Shown: positions 12,301 through 25,385 of the stretch, piece after piece
Numbering within the stretch: position 1 is the first letter of the stretch
Layout of the letters: each line of letters opens with the position of its first letter
Origin: Mantis religiosa
Taxonomy: Eukaryota > Arthropoda > Insecta > Mantodea > Mantidae
Reading direction: 5' to 3'
DNA: 64,000 nucleotides
NCBI GenBank assembly: GCA_030765055.1
Contig: CM060958.1
Coordinates: 80,045,568 to 80,109,567, forward strand
Made by a program: the position numbers and the translations under genes
The notes under the pieces: generated by a model
The model's database searches: none
Told to the model about the DNA's origin: nothing
What the model saw: the letters and a program-made list of their open reading frames with translations, nothing else

Positions 12301-13388
12301 GCACTTTAAGTGTAGGTCTTGTGAACACCCACCTTTTTATTCCACGAGCCGCCACTTCTGGCCAATCAGATTCACATTCTTAATTACGTATCACTCCATT
12401 TCTTGCTATTGGTATTTACACATTAAAAAGACGAGGGAAAAATAATTTGCTACAGGTCAGGAACCAAACAATCACCTTTGGAGAACTATTTCGTCGTTAC
12501 AGATTGGGAAAAGAGAGGAATTACAGAAACACCAGTAGAGTAGGCTATATGATGCAAGACGGCAGTTAACAGCTGTTCAGTGCCGCACTGGCAGGTGATT
12601 AGTTCGAGATTTGAGAGACTTTTGAGGCATTAAATCTTGAATAAACGCCAACAGCCAGCTACTAAGAATCGACATTTCTATGTCAAGGAAGCAGTTTTAA
12701 ACACATTCCAATCCAATAACTTCATCTACCTTGTTTACATACCAAGTTATCAGCATCTGATACCAATTAGGTTTAAGACGATTAACTGTGTTATGTATAG
12801 TCACAGACCGTGCATTGCCTATCTCAACTTGCTTATATTAGTGACGTCTACAATTGCTGAAATTATGTCGGTGTAGATCATTAACATCCTGTGTAATTAC
12901 ATTTTCAAAGGCTACTTTCTCTGAATTAGCTGACTAGGATCAGATTACTATTCGTACAACTATAAATTTATGTTTCATGTTTGTCTTTTTCCAGGAATAT
13001 CTTGGACTTCATATAAATGTCAACGAAACCTACTTATGTAGAAGTGTCTGTACAGCTGTCAGATCTACCTCCATACACATATGACAGTAGGAATCTTTCC
13101 AATTCAATCTCTCCGCTTTAACTTGCCAAACCAGTTTAACCCTGGGCTCTTTGTTCCTCCCTAATGACCCTCATTACCTAGTTTGCTAATGGGAGCTGAC
13201 CACCAGTAAACCAAGGATTATAATGAGTATCATAAGCTATGCCGAGGGGAGATAAAACGGATTGCCAGAAGTTCCCGCGTAAGTTCCTAGAATTTCAAAA
13301 AGTAAATAAATAATAAAACCAGTAACATCTCTTTGGTTATAAACAGCTTTTACAGTTCAGATAAGAAAAAGAGCACTAAGACTTTATG
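12301..13388. other. No recognised feature
   Basis: No repeat match or protein motif. A 79-codon ORF at 12637-12876 (+) is unremarkable. Confidence 0.4.
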
Positions 13389-14296
13389 TAGGAGGGCTGT
13401 TCAATAAAGAATGATCATAAGTTTTTATGGTCATAACTTTTCAATATTATTACATTCTGTTAGCTTAATGTGAAACAAACACGCTGTAGTAGTTTCATTG
13501 TTGGTACTCCTGGTTGCCGCCTGTGAGAACCAGGCAAGTTCAGACATGTTCAGTATCGCCTACCGCTGCAATGGAGGTAACATGCAGTTAAAGTTGATGT
13601 TAGAGGAAGATCCGGAGTTTCTTTCAAACGTAATCACTGCTGATGAAACTTGGCTACATCATTTTGATCCTGAGAGCAAACAGCAAAGCTCAGTGTGGAA
13701 ATCTCCTTCATCACCAACCCCCCAAAAAGCAAAACTGGTTGCTTCTGCTGGGAAGGTTATGGTCATCTCATTCTTTGATATTCATGGAATGGTTTATCAG
13801 CATATTGTACCTGCACACACATCAGTAACTGGACAGTACTACAGGGATGTCCTGAAACATTGCAAGTCCATATCAGGCGCAGAAGATCACATTTCCATGA
13901 AGCAGGCTGGATGCTGCACCACGATAATGGGCGGCCGCATATTGCTAATGTTGTTGCTGAATATCTTGCAAAACTCAATGTGAAGTGCATCTCTCACCCT
14001 CCCTATAGCCCGGATTTAGCCCCATGTGACGTTTCTATTCCCTAAGTTGAAAAAACGCCTTCGTGGGAGGCATTGTCCATCATGAGAAGCAGTGGTGAAG
14101 GCTGCGGCGGCGATTTTGAAGGATCTTTCAAAAAATGGTTTCCAGCATGTCTTTGAAGACTGGCAGAAATGCTAGGACAAGTGCATCGCATTCAGGGGAG
14201 ACTATTTTGAGAAGAACCATCAAAATTATGAGGATGAGTAAAGGTACGTTGTCAAAATATAATATTGTGATAATTCTTTACTGAACAGCCCTCGTA
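13389..14296 (+). mobile_element. Internally deleted mariner, family M2, copy 1
   Basis: Terminal inverted repeats ggagggctgttcaataaaga (13391) and the inverse ending ctgaacagccctcg (14294) are flanked by TA at 13389-13390 and 14295-14296. At ~904 bp it is shorter than the ~1.3 kb of a complete mariner. The missing part corresponds to the N-terminal half of the transposase. Related copies lie at 25353-27140 (minus) and 27519-28303 (+). Confidence 0.9.
13498..14190 (+). pseudogene. Broken mariner transposase (M2 copy 1)
   Basis: The C-terminal catalytic half of a mariner transposase is legible in two frames. The first frame (to about 13858) carries EEDPEFLSNVITADETW, containing the first catalytic Asp, then HHFDPESKQQ and SVTGQYYRDVL. 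After a frameshift near 13858 the second frame gives MLHHDNGRPHIANVVAEYL (second Asp) and PPYSPDLAPCD (third Asp), then another shift with a C-terminal EAILKDL-like tail. The N-terminal HTH domain is deleted. The enzyme cannot be functional. Confidence 0.88.
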
Positions 14297-16834
14297 TTTC
14301 AGGATGGTAGGCATTTAAATAGCTCGCATTTTATGTCCTGTACCATAAGCTAAAATAGACCAAAGAAGATTATATTCTAAAAAATATTTTCGTGTAATAT
14401 TTTCTAAAATCTTTAGAATAATGTGAAACGAATAAAGTATTTTCCGTTTTTGAATGCAGTTCTATATAAATGAGACGTATACTCTTTAAACACAAATAAA
14501 AACAAATACTGCTCAGTGGTGTATTAACTAATCACCTAATTACTTGAAAAAGATGCACCTGCCTTTTAACCAAAAGTACTGAACTATTGGATATAAAACT
14601 CTTAATTTGCAGGCGATAAATGTTTGCAATTAAAATCAGAAATAAATCAGTTAGTTCAGTACATTCGTTCGAATGTTCAAAATATCATCATAGACAACTA
14701 TATTTCGGACTTAAATGCATGCCTCAGTATAACAATAACGCGCAACATCCATTCTTGGTATATATTTCATTTACTTGCCATAATATCTTACCTGACATTA
14801 GTAGCGCTTCCTGTTGCATCACGTACACTTTATATAGCTTTGTTTATACCCCGACACTGGTATAAGAGTTATTTAATGATTGCCAAATATTTTCTTTGTT
14901 GACAGAGGTCATTAAGGTAGAATATTTATAGGTACTGGTATATTTACCTGTTTTATGGCTCCAAGGCTTACCAAAAATAACACTTTCTTTCTCAAGTCCA
15001 TTTAAGTAATCCAGAATGGCACCCAGAGGCAAAGTTTCTAATTAAATCCACGGGTCCCACATGCACTACTTCAACTTTATTAGTTTCATTTAACCTTTAC
15101 TTTATTTTTAAAATCTCTTATGAGGATTAAGCTCATGCCCTTTAGCTCAGATTTTAACGGAATTCTGCTGGTATAACAGATACTACAAAATGGTGCGCAT
15201 GCATGTAACGTAAGTATTCAGAAAATGGATTAAAACTTAATGACCTAAAACGTTAGAAGGCCACATCTATTAAATTAGCACAGATTGTCAAACTGTTACA
15301 GCAATATTAGCATCAGTATGACAAAAACCTTTACTTTTAATTATTTTCTCTGTTATATACGTATTCATGGTAAATATCAGGAGAATGGTATTCCACTAAT
15401 ACAACAAATGCTGTAAAAGAAATATGTTCTTTCACTGTCCTCCAAATAAACAAAAAAATCTGTACCATGTTCTTAGAATAAGCACAGTCCAACATTTCAG
15501 TTCTAAGATTTCACCCAACGCACAGGTTTTCAAGATACCTGAATCATGAAAAGACTTTTTCTAACAAAAAATATCTGTTTATGTGTCAATCTGTTTATGT
15601 GCCTGTATATCTAGCTGTCTTTGAAGGGCCTTACTCAAAAATGAAAGGTCTGCTAACTAATAAAATTTGTATTTAATTTCAGCCGCTTACAAGGATAAAA
15701 CAAAAATATTTTCAAAACAAACTCTATTTTCAACTTGAATATGTTTAAAAAATTTAGTTTTCTTAAAAATGCTTCTAACGGTTTGCATTAAATTATCATT
15801 TAACATTCTCTAATGAAAAGTTATTAAAGTTTCTGGGAACAGCCGCTGAGGCCCTCTTCATTCTGAACGACTTTCGGAAAACCCCTAAAGCGCAAGTCTT
15901 ACCGGACCAAAAAATTTATGTCAAAGACAACATGACATAACATTATGAGTTATCCATTTTTCAGAAAGTGAAAATATTATAGTAAATGCTAGATGCTCTA
16001 GTTATTTATTACACAAGCCCAAAAGGCTCATCAGTTTCCTGTACTTCTGGGAGCCAAGCAGGCTGAGCTAGCAAGGTTAATAAAGGAAAGGGCACCATGA
16101 TTTAGGAATATATGTGTATTGTAGACAAAGTACTGTAAATAGCAAGTTGTATAAATAAATCCATTTAAATAAATAAAATATTTTCACTAAATTAGGCAAA
16201 GCCTCCAGTAAATAAATAAAGTACATCGTTTGTATGATTGCTAGAAAGAAAATCCATATTTGAATACAGTCTATAAATACAGAAAGAAACATAATAATCA
16301 TAACCTTCAGTTCTAACTAACTGTTTTATTTACTACTCTATATTGATATTGTCACTATACAATACGAAGTAACAAATTTTACTAACAGAGTATGATTATG
16401 AAGTGAAATGACAGCTACTTCGTTAATTCATACAGATTTTATAACAGGTATTCAAAACACTTAAGATATAACTTTAAATTCATCCATAGTGCTTTGAATA
16501 ATGGAATTTTATGAAATACGTTTACGTGTTACAGTTTATTACATTTACGAGTTTACAAAACATCCTACTGAGTTTCATTATAGTATACTCTTGTTTTATG
16601 TAAAATAGTGTTTTTACAAAACTTTAGTAAAAAATTTACTGTGTTATATCCGCATTACCTTACTGCAAAAAAAGTGCATAATACCTCTGTAATCCTCACG
16701 GACTCCTAAGGAATATGGTCTCTACAAAATTACATTTCCTAATAGGAACAAAGGGGAAGACTCTAGAATTCTATGACATTGTTCCCAGTGAGACATATAA
16801 CCTGGATCTATAGAAAAGGTTTTGTGTCTATGCC
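14297..16834. other. No recognised feature
   Basis: About 2.5 kb of AT-rich DNA. ORFs reach 92 codons at most, without recognisable domains, and none of the repeat families named here was noticed. Confidence 0.4.
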
Positions 16835-17170
16835 CTGATAAAGCACATAAGAGGGACGACTTCAGTGAGAGGAGAGGATGGTCGGATCTGAGAGGAGCTA
16901 ACAGCTAGAGATTGAAACTTCTCGGTGGCAGCTCGTACAACCGGTTCTCTTCCTCTCTGCGGCCTCAAACATATCTTGGGGACGAGGAGACCTAACCTGA
17001 GCAGGAGTTGAACCAGAGCTGAACTCCCGCTAAAATTTAGAGCTCTAAAATAGCCATCGGGATGAAAAGATAAATGAAATGGGAAGCGAAGTCAAATAGA
17101 GGAACCCCGAAATTCGTGGTATGTAACTATCCTTCCCGGCATTCGTCCAGTGACACGAAAAAACTCCCAT
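16835..17170 (-). mobile_element. SINE-like retroposon, family C, diverged copy
   Basis: On the minus strand the order of blocks matches the copies at 30140-30570, 32735-33310 and 41090-41550: a 'gggagttttttcgtg' block, 'ggatagttacat...gaatttc', then a CTCCTCTCAGATCCGACCAT block near the 3' end. Only the body is clear; the tRNA-like head is not obvious here. Boundaries are approximate. Confidence 0.55.
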
Positions 17171-18089
17171 GTGTACATATACATGCACATGTATGTCTTA
17201 ATAAACAAACAACTGCGAACGAATTCATTTAGGCTGAACGTAGTAGATATACCATTAAAACTTCCCACAATGTTATGTGAATCAGATTTCTAAAGCATAT
17301 GTTTAATGAGAAAGCGCGATGGTGGCATAGAATATATTGAACGAATGTAAAGTTTTTAATAATATGAACCTAGGAAATCACAAGCACTGCATGCTTTGTG
17401 CAGTGAATGCACGAGGAACTACTGACATCAGTTTAATCGACTGGAAAATAAAGCTGAGGAGACTGAGATAGAGAATATGGCAATTAGGTCCCTCGGAAAG
17501 TAGGAAAGGTCTCTAAGGTTGTTAGAGCATGATTCAGGTGAGATAAGGCTGATAATGGAACACTTTACTAATTACATTAAGTTTGTGTTAACAATTATCG
17601 ATTATTGCTTTTAAGTACATGAAATATTTCGTCTCTACTTCAGAAATGCACCAAATAATTAAAAAAGTTTTCGAGGAAGGGTGCACTATATAATGCCAAG
17701 CATATTTTTCTAGGCAATTATCTGGCAACTTTACAAATTATTGAAACATTAACACAATTTAACACTGTGAAGCAAGGAATTACGAATCTCTTAAATTACC
17801 CTTTTCCTTACTTAATTCATAAGAGTTAAAAGTATATACAGTTATTTATGCTTGACCATGCCAAACTTCAGTATTTATACGACTGGTAGCAGTACTTTAA
17901 TGGGCCTCATTAAAGTACATGTGTTCATTAAAGTATTGGTATTCGACCAATCAGAAGTGGCCACGTCAGCATCCATTGTTCACATTTCGATCGTCAACGG
18001 TACTAGCGCCAGTTTAGAGAAAGGTCAAAATATCTGACACTACTTACATCCCAAAATATAATTGACCTTCAACTTCAACCATCCAAACA
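17171..18089. other. No recognised feature
   Basis: AT-rich; short ORFs only. Confidence 0.4.
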
Positions 18090-18201
18090 AGCCGGGCCCA
18101 AATGACATTGTTGTCGACGGGCCCTAAAACACCACACACTCACTCACTCACTCACTCACTCACTCACTCACTCACTCACTCACTCACTCACTCACTCACT
18201 C
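18090..18201. repeat. (CACT)n array with GGGCCC hairpin leader
   Basis: About 16 copies of the 4-base unit CACT from 18137 to 18201. It is preceded by two copies of gggccc (18094-18099 and 18119-18124) around aaatgacattgttgtcgac, so the leader can fold back on itself. The combination of a fixed leader and a simple-repeat end looks like a transposable-element terminus, but no second copy is in this window. Confidence 0.85.
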
Positions 18202-18602
18202 CAAACAAGCTCATTCCCACAAATTCATTTCATTAATTGTACAATACATAATATATATTTGAAATAGTCAGTTCCGTTAATATTATCATTAGCATACATT
18301 GCAAATAATATTTCAACAAATTCAATTTGTTCCAGTTTGTCTACACTTTCTTTTAGGTTAAACTGTGTCACACGTTAATAGCTGCTAATAAAGGAGAAAT
18401 GAGTACTCTGAAATGAAACCTTTAATTTAGATACATGATCGAGCATAAACAGTCGTATGAAACTTGACTATAATCGTAATTAAGATGTTCCTATCATAGT
18501 TATGGACCTCGCAATTTAATTACTTATACTGCCATTATAGTCTCGTTTCATAATATACTATTAATAGGAGGATAATATGAAGGTTACATTCTTTAAACTA
18601 AT
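18202..18602. other. No recognised feature
   Basis: AT-rich spacer. Confidence 0.4.
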
Positions 18603-19079
18603 ATATTGTGACTTTGTGGGTTCGTAGAATTAAAAGTCCAATTTGCCGTAATTATAGATCTTCTTTATTTGCGTAGAGATACACTCTGCGTAGCAGCGGA
18701 ATTACATCACATATCTACACAAACTACAGCACACAGGTCGATGACAATAGCAAACAGCTCTCCTTACAACACCAACACAGCTGACTCTCGGTTTACAAGC
18801 TATTGTTACATGTCTTTACAACAATTCTTTTCAACAACAACACTCTCAGCTGTTCTCTGCTTTGTTTACTACTAACTTTGCGAGCCATCACGTCCTTAAA
18901 TACCTAATTCGTAGCTCTAAATTGTTCTACAATAAGCCAGAACCCGAACAATCTCTATCAGTCCAGAAATTTCCGGAAGAATAAAGAATATTCTCTCACA
19001 TTCTAGAAGCGTGACTTAATCTATGTCGGCGACTCCTTTACCTTAGTTATCTCTGCTTACCGGCGCTTGTTTACAATAG
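18603..19079 (-). mobile_element. Solo LTR, family L, copy 2
   Basis: The minus-strand 3' end (…CCCACAAAGTCACA at 18607) and the AATAAAG polyadenylation signal near 18668 match the LTRs at 1.2 and 42.9 kb. The ATAT target is present on the left (18603-18606). On the minus strand TATTTAAG lies about 30 bases upstream of a TTAGTA initiator-like site. The outer edge is uncertain: TGTAAAC at 19075 next to 'atag' is the best candidate, one base off an ATAT duplication. More diverged than the other two copies. Confidence 0.6.
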
Positions 19080-19239
19080 CCGCGCTATCAAACATGTATT
19101 GCTTATAATAACCTCTTAATTATACAGAATTTATTTAAATTCCCCTGAAAAACTTAAAGGGCTAGAGTGATGCAGAAATAAAGACACTTTATTGGTCATA
19201 TGGGGAATTGTTTTGTATTACCTCTGTGGTCTGCTGGTT

Positions 19240-19780
19240 ATTATTGCCAGAGGTTCTACTCCTATTAGTCCTGGACCCGTAGGACCCAGGACCCGGGCCT
19301 CCTTCAACCAGGGAGTTACCGTCCCGAAAGGGCGCCCGGCGCCTCCGTCGGGCTTTCCAAAGGGCAAGACCTAGAGACTAACAAGCCCCCCCCCCCTAAT
19401 CTGGTCCTGTGGACTCAAGACGAGATGGAAGTGGATACGCCCTTACGCGCGCTAACTCCAAAATAGGATGGCTACCGATGTGACCTCGGTGGGGCCGCCT
19501 GTTGACCTGACACACCTTCTACTAGCTATGCTGGCTAGTACGCGGGAATATTAATGGCTTCCCTCAACCCCATCCGTAGACGTACCTGATCTCCCACGGG
19601 TATCGGGAACCGCTGCCCCATCGAGTGCAACACAATCCGAACAACTCCCTATCAGGGAGGGAATCGAATGTTCGGCGCGAGATTCCTCTGGTAACGTCAG
19701 AGGTACGACGGGTGCTAGGGTCCCCAGCGCCCGCACCACGGCAGCTGAAGGGGACGGATCCCCTCCCCTACGGGATGTGC
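19240..19780 (+). mobile_element. 5' region of a putative non-LTR retrotransposon, family U, copy 2
   Basis: Diverged copy of 11828-12300. The first ORF region is shifted by indels, including a C run near 19387. Its end remains open: an ATG near 19468 begins MATDVTSVGPPVDLTHLLLA and ends with the same TAATG overlap at 19552-19556, followed by MASLNP(I)RRRT, interrupted by a stop. Conservation of the overlap although surrounding bases differ suggests it matters for translation. No downstream reverse transcriptase is visible. Confidence 0.5.
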
Positions 19781-20419
19781 TCTGCTGGTAATTTCATTAA
19801 AAAGAGAGTTATGTTCCTCATACGAGTAAACTTATATTTAGTTTCTTTGTACTTGAGTGGTTGTGCTGTTGCACTATTTTTTTTTTTCTAAGCAGTACAG
19901 ATATGTGTGGCTTAGGGCCTTTGCTGGCTGAACAAGTTCATCAATACATCTTTTGAATGGAATAGTAAGCCGAGTGAAGTTGAAAATGTAGATCTTGACT
20001 TGTCTTCTGTGATCCTTTTATTGGAAGCAAGCCATTGTTAGCTAAGGCTTATTACCGATAACGATCTTCTTTGTCAGAACTTTAAATACGTTCAGTGTGG
20101 GGAGATGACGTCACTGAGAATATGTTTCTTTTTAGAGATGCCCTCGTGATTGCTTTTTATATATCAGTTCAGTAGCTATCTTCAGAATGATATTGTTGTG
20201 ATTTGGAACTGCATTACTCCTGTATATTAAGGTTAGAAATCTCAATGGTATGAGGTTAATTGTTACATTCCCCAGGAGATGTTTGGCTTTTGCTAGTATT
20301 TTGGATTATCGACGTGTGAAGTTGACTTCTCTCAAATGCTGGAAATTCATATTTCTAGCTGCAAGCAAGATTTTTCATTTGTCATTTGCTTTCATTCTTG
20401 AGTATACGTTTACATGGAA
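19781..20419. other. No recognised feature
   Basis: Contains a T13 run near 19878-19890 and short ORFs only. The overlapping + strand ORF at 20250-20603 is judged a shadow of the coding-like minus strand described next. Confidence 0.35.
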
Positions 20420-20745
20420 AGAAGAGTATATGTTTACATGTTTACTGTATCATGTAATTTTTTCTGGAAAATTAATTTGTATGCAAAATGTCCAATACGT
20501 GAGAAATCATGTTGTAAAATTCCTGCTCTTACTAACTGCAACTGCGTTACTCATTTTAGACCAAAGTTACCTAGATGCACCTTCGTTACATAATCGGGAA
20601 TAATTGGGCTACCATTGGTTGTTACAACTTTGTTATCCTTATCAGAAATAATTTTTACGGAAATGTTGAATTTTGATCTTAGATAACTTGAGACATCTTC
20701 AGGAATCTGCTTTTTTGCCAGGTGCAAACAAATTCCGTCCTGAAA
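20420..20745 (-). pseudogene. Coding-like stretch, possible exon of unknown gene
   Basis: On the minus strand, a splice-acceptor-like ttcttcaatatttcag ends near 20744. An open frame then starts DGICLHLAKKQIPEDVSSYL and continues with KVVTTNGSPIIPDYVTKVHL. CTAG/GTAACT near 20570 could be a donor. If it is not used, the frame meets one TGA, then stays open for nearly 40 more codons. Composition and codon choice look protein-like. I recognise no family. It could be a true exon, a pseudogene or transposon coding debris. Confidence 0.3.
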
Positions 20746-21654
20746 TATTGAAGAATACGTGTTCAGTGTTATTAGAATATATGAGCACGCTAAAAGTACG
20801 CGATCTTTGAGAGGGATTTATTCTACTACTTGAGATAATATAGTTTCCTCTATACATTTTGTTTAAAATTTAATAAATATTAATAAACATGTATTGTTCA
20901 TTAGATGCTCTCATTTCTTGACGTTTTTGTGGCGAGCTACTGTAGATCGTACTCGTTATTTTCATGCGGAAAAGACAAGAAGTCAAAGAAGCAATAATTA
21001 CATAGCATTATTACATATTGTTATTGCTTTAAGCGACTTAATCACACAGAAATAAGTTGCAGACTACAGGAAGATCCAAAGCCTCCTCTATCCCCTTTTA
21101 TGCAGATATGGACCACAGGAAGCTGAAGATTTTTATAATAAAAATAGTTGGTAAATACGAAATACATTTTCTTTTTAAATGCTACTATGGAATTCTGAAA
21201 ATTTTGATGGTTGTGTTCTCGTGCTAGATACATAATTTTGCTATTTTCTAACACCTGTTTCTCTTCTATTTACACAATTATTATTTATATATTCAGCATC
21301 ACAATGACTTACTTAGCAGGAACATTATGAAAAATGTGTCAGAGTATTTAAAATCAAGAATAGAGTATAGATAAGTAGTCCTATAACACCTATTTAAGGA
21401 AACATTAAGAGATATCAAGAGAAATATGTTCAAATACACACATCCTATTTCACAACACAAGAAGAAAAAGTGTTTAGCTATGCAGAGCTAAAGTTTTAAT
21501 CAGAACCTCAAATTTTAGCCATTAAATCTATAATGAATTACAAAAAATATGAAAGAAGTAAATAATGTTAAGCAATTTAATAGCTAAGCAAATTCTTCGT
21601 ACAACATACCTTCTATTGAGTAAGAAAATATATTTCAATTAAAAATTACTTTTT
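20746..21654. other. No recognised feature
   Basis: AT-rich; a 70-codon minus ORF at 21042-21254 is unremarkable. Confidence 0.4.
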
Positions 21655-21900
21655 CTTTCACACTAGCCGTGTGTAGGACGCAGTATGGAAAGGTAGAGTC
21701 AGAGTGAAAAATGCATTGCAATAACCGGATTTCGAACTACGGATCTTTCCGTCTCCGTCCGGTTACTCTTAAACATTGAGTCACCAGGACCAATGTTCCA
21801 GCAAGACACTAAATTCTCCAAGTGACTCGTGTTGTTCCCGGTAAAACACAAGTAGTTATTAAAACACAGACTACTGCCTAAATGGTCTCTTACTAAGCTG
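21655..21900 (-). mobile_element. Family A tRNA-like repeat, diverged, minus copy
   Basis: Recognisable by the cactagccgtgtgtagg end, the gagtcagagtgaaaaatg junction, a degraded B-box (complement of atttcgaactacgg) and the outer gtgactcgtgttgttcccgg block. It faces a plus-strand copy starting at about 21905. Confidence 0.7.
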
Positions 21901-21904
21901 TAAG

Positions 21905-22035
21905 GAATTTAAGGCCATGGTAGCTCAATGTATAAGAGCAACCGCACGCAGACCGAAAGATCGGAGGTCCAAATCTCGATTGTCACTGAATTTTTCAATC
22001 CGATTCTATCTTTCCATATATTTCAATTGTTATTA
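21905..22035 (+). mobile_element. Family A tRNA-like repeat, diverged, plus copy
   Basis: Carries ggccatggtagctcaatg (A-box region), a B-box-like ggtccaaatctcg, and the cactgaatttttcaatccga junction. It is head-to-head with the minus copy just upstream. Confidence 0.7.
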
Positions 22036-22039
22036 ATGA

Positions 22040-22210
22040 GTCAGATTGGATGACAGGAACCGTGATTATGGGGCAGCTGGAGGAATCGTATTCATTAACC
22101 GGGAGAAACTGGAGAAAAGCCAGCCAGACACCCCTTCATCCAGCACAAATCTCACATGCGATTGCCTGAGATCGAACTGGCGACTCTATTTCAGAAGCTC
22201 AGATTATTGG
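22040..22210 (-). mobile_element. Family F SINE remnant
   Basis: On the minus strand a B-box-like AGTTCGATCTCAGGCAATCG is followed by GTGAGATTTGTGCTGGA and a TTTCTCCAGTTTCTCCCGG body, corresponding to the family F copies at 2.5 and 56.2 kb. The 5' head is degraded. It lies head-to-head with the family F copy at 23153 across the ATT array. Confidence 0.6.
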
Positions 22211-22260
22211 ATGAAGCTCGTACGTACATATTATGATTCAGATGACGAAACAACAATTTT

Positions 22261-23152
<892 letters not shown>

Positions 23153-23390
23153 GTGACCGCGCCATGGCTGAGTGATTGGACCACTTGGCTCTCACCCACG
23201 GGGCCCGGCTTCGAACGCAAAGAGTGATTCGTGGTGGACAACATGTTGCTGGGGTGGGTTTCCGCCGAGTCCTCCGGTTTCCCTCACCATCTGTCCACCA
23301 ATTATTCCATCATTCATTCATCCTAGGCGTTGGGCCGACTCCCCAATCGTGATCTCATCTCTCAGGTCAATAGTCAATTAACTTTCATAC
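23153..23390 (+). mobile_element. Family F SINE, plus copy
   Basis: Starts directly at the end of the ATT array with gcgccatggctgagtgattg (A-box region), a poor B-box (cggcttcgaacg), then gtggtggacaacatgttgct and a gtcctccggtttccctcacc body. The tail differs from the copy at 56 kb (ggcgttgggccgactcccc), so it may be a subfamily or a fusion with another element. Confidence 0.7.
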
Positions 23391-23525
23391 AGAGTAGCTG
23401 CAGCATACTCCGCTGAAGATGGTCGCAATGGCGACAGAAAAAAGTTTTCGGATGAAAATTTGAACATCTACTGGTCTGAGTGAGTTCTCTTATAAATTAA
23501 AGCATGGCAGCTATTCATAATTAAC
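23391..23525 (+). mobile_element. Small inverted-repeat element (MITE-like), family H, copy 1
   Basis: Shares ends and core with 61844-62016: gagtagctg at the left, agcatggcagctattcat at the right, and an internal CTGAAGATGGTC followed by a hairpin and GAAAA. The terminal inverted repeats are degraded compared with the other copy. The internal stem is GTCGC (23422-23426) paired with GCGAC (23431-23435). A second hairpin, GAAAA/TTTTC, follows at 23437-23449. Confidence 0.6.
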
Positions 23526-24884
23526 ATAAAATATGTCTCACATTTAAATACTTTAACAATTTTCTATAATCATACAGAACTTACTAGCAACTGCTTCCAT
23601 AATGACAACACATTAGAGAATGCTATTTTAGAACCATGATACTCAGGATAAGTACCCACGTCGAAATATTTTAATATTCCCATAAAAGTAACATTATGGC
23701 TTTTCTGCATCTACCACACGATTAAGACACTTATGGAAAAAGAAAAAACAAAGTCTAATGTCAAAGAAGAATACAAAGCCTTAGAAGATCAAGATGGCTG
23801 GAACTTAAGACCTCAAATAATCCTAACTGTGAACTGTTCTATTAACTATAAACTATCTAAACTTTAACTATTTAAGCTATCGACCATTAAATAAATGTTC
23901 GAAATCTGATGAGTCTTTACGATATTCTGTAGAAAAACACTTTCTGTTTATATGCAGAATATATTAATAGATATATTATGTGCATACGTGTACTGTTTAT
24001 TTGGCTTTCCTAATAGTTTGTAATGGAGGATTGCAATATTGTACGAGATAATTGTTCATTTGTTATATGTTTATCTCTAAATGCTAAATTTCAAATTGCT
24101 TCCTACATTAAATTAATTGATCTGGCTGTCAAACTGAAATTGGATTAGTGAAGTATCCTAATTTTTAGACATTTCCTCTGTATAGGTACCAGTAATGAAA
24201 GCTATTAGCAGGGGGTGTAGCTCCATCTTCGATGTTACATTGAGATTAATGAACTGCTGATGCATTCACGAGAGGCTTGCACTAGTATAATGGATCCAGT
24301 CATAGACATGATGCAAGGTCCCAGCGGTCGTAAGGTAAATGCACAGGATCAAAGTAAACAATGCAATTGTTGCGTAGGTTTCTCTCTTCCTGATTACCTG
24401 CTAGGCCGTTGGTCTGCTTCAGCTGCAAACAATACCTATCTAGTCACATTACCTATGTAATTACGGTAAGTAGAGCGGGTATTGTATTCCACCCAAAAAC
24501 GCTGTACTGAGATTTCACTACAATGTGAGAGAACAACAATTAAACGCTACCAACACTTCTGTCTTCCAAAGATAGATCATCAAGAATGTTCACTAACCAA
24601 ACTAACGTTCACAGTAAAATTCCTCCTTACTTTTAATTCTCTTAAAATGCTATAGCGATTATGACTAAAATATCGATGATAAATAAATATTTCCTTTTCT
24701 AACATCGATGTCGTGCGATACGTTTAGAACATTTTCGTGACAAATTAAAAGTATATTTTAAATGTTCAGCAAATGGTCCGTGAACTGCACTTCATTTTGA
24801 CAAACTTTTCTCAGTAAACCACAGGAGATATACAAAGTCGTACTGCACTAAAAAATGAAGACAACACAATGTATGACAAATATA
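23526..24884. other. No recognised feature
   Basis: AT-rich; a 66-codon ORF at 24260-24460 (+) has no motif. Confidence 0.4.
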
Positions 24885-24995
24885 TGCTAGAGATGGGTCG
24901 ATATCAGTTTTTCTCGATACTTAATACTCGATTCCGCTACACGATATTTTCAACGATACCCGATACTTCGATGATCGATACTTTCAGCTCTTCCT
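24885..24995. repeat. CGATA-rich cluster, possible transposon terminus
   Basis: tagagatgggtcgatatcag at 24889 is followed by repeated cgatac/tcgata motifs over ~100 bases. Similar CGATA-rich subterminal sequence occurs at ends of some insect hAT-type elements, but neither a matching opposite end nor an 8-bp duplication was found here. Weak call. Confidence 0.25.
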
Positions 24996-25352
24996 CTCAT
25001 TTCAGCACAAAATAGAATGTTGCAAGAAATATATAATGGCAATGAAATTAATTAGGGGTACATACATGTTTAATGAAATAAATTTTAGAAGCATAGTGCA
25101 CTTATTTTTAAACTCTTCATTAGATATTTGAAAGCAAAATAAGTTTTTGAAACAGCCCACTTTTCTAAGTTTTGTTCAAATATAATAAAATTCCCACTCA
25201 TTCAAGACTACTTTTCCTGTCACTTAGACTCCTGCTGTGCTTCAGATAAAACTATTGCAGTTATAATGCAAAAATATTTAGCAGATAATTAGTCTTCCTA
25301 TATTTAATAGCTTATGAAGCACATATACACTACTTACTGAATTATAGTGTAA
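24996..25352. other. No recognised feature
   Basis: AT-rich spacer before the nested mariners. Confidence 0.4.
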
Positions 25353-25385
25353 TATGAGGACTGTTCAATAAAGAATGATCATATA

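Noticed and set aside
18137..18201. CRISPR-like direct repeats
   Set aside because: A 4-base microsatellite without spacers in a eukaryotic repeat-rich region.
20250..20603. 117-codon plus-strand ORF
   Set aside because: The opposite strand in the same region has more protein-like composition and an acceptor-like site; this ORF is rich in Leu/Phe/Tyr as expected of an antisense frame.
24885..24995. Confident hAT transposon call
   Set aside because: Only one CGATA-rich end was seen; no opposite end, transposase or 8-bp target duplication.
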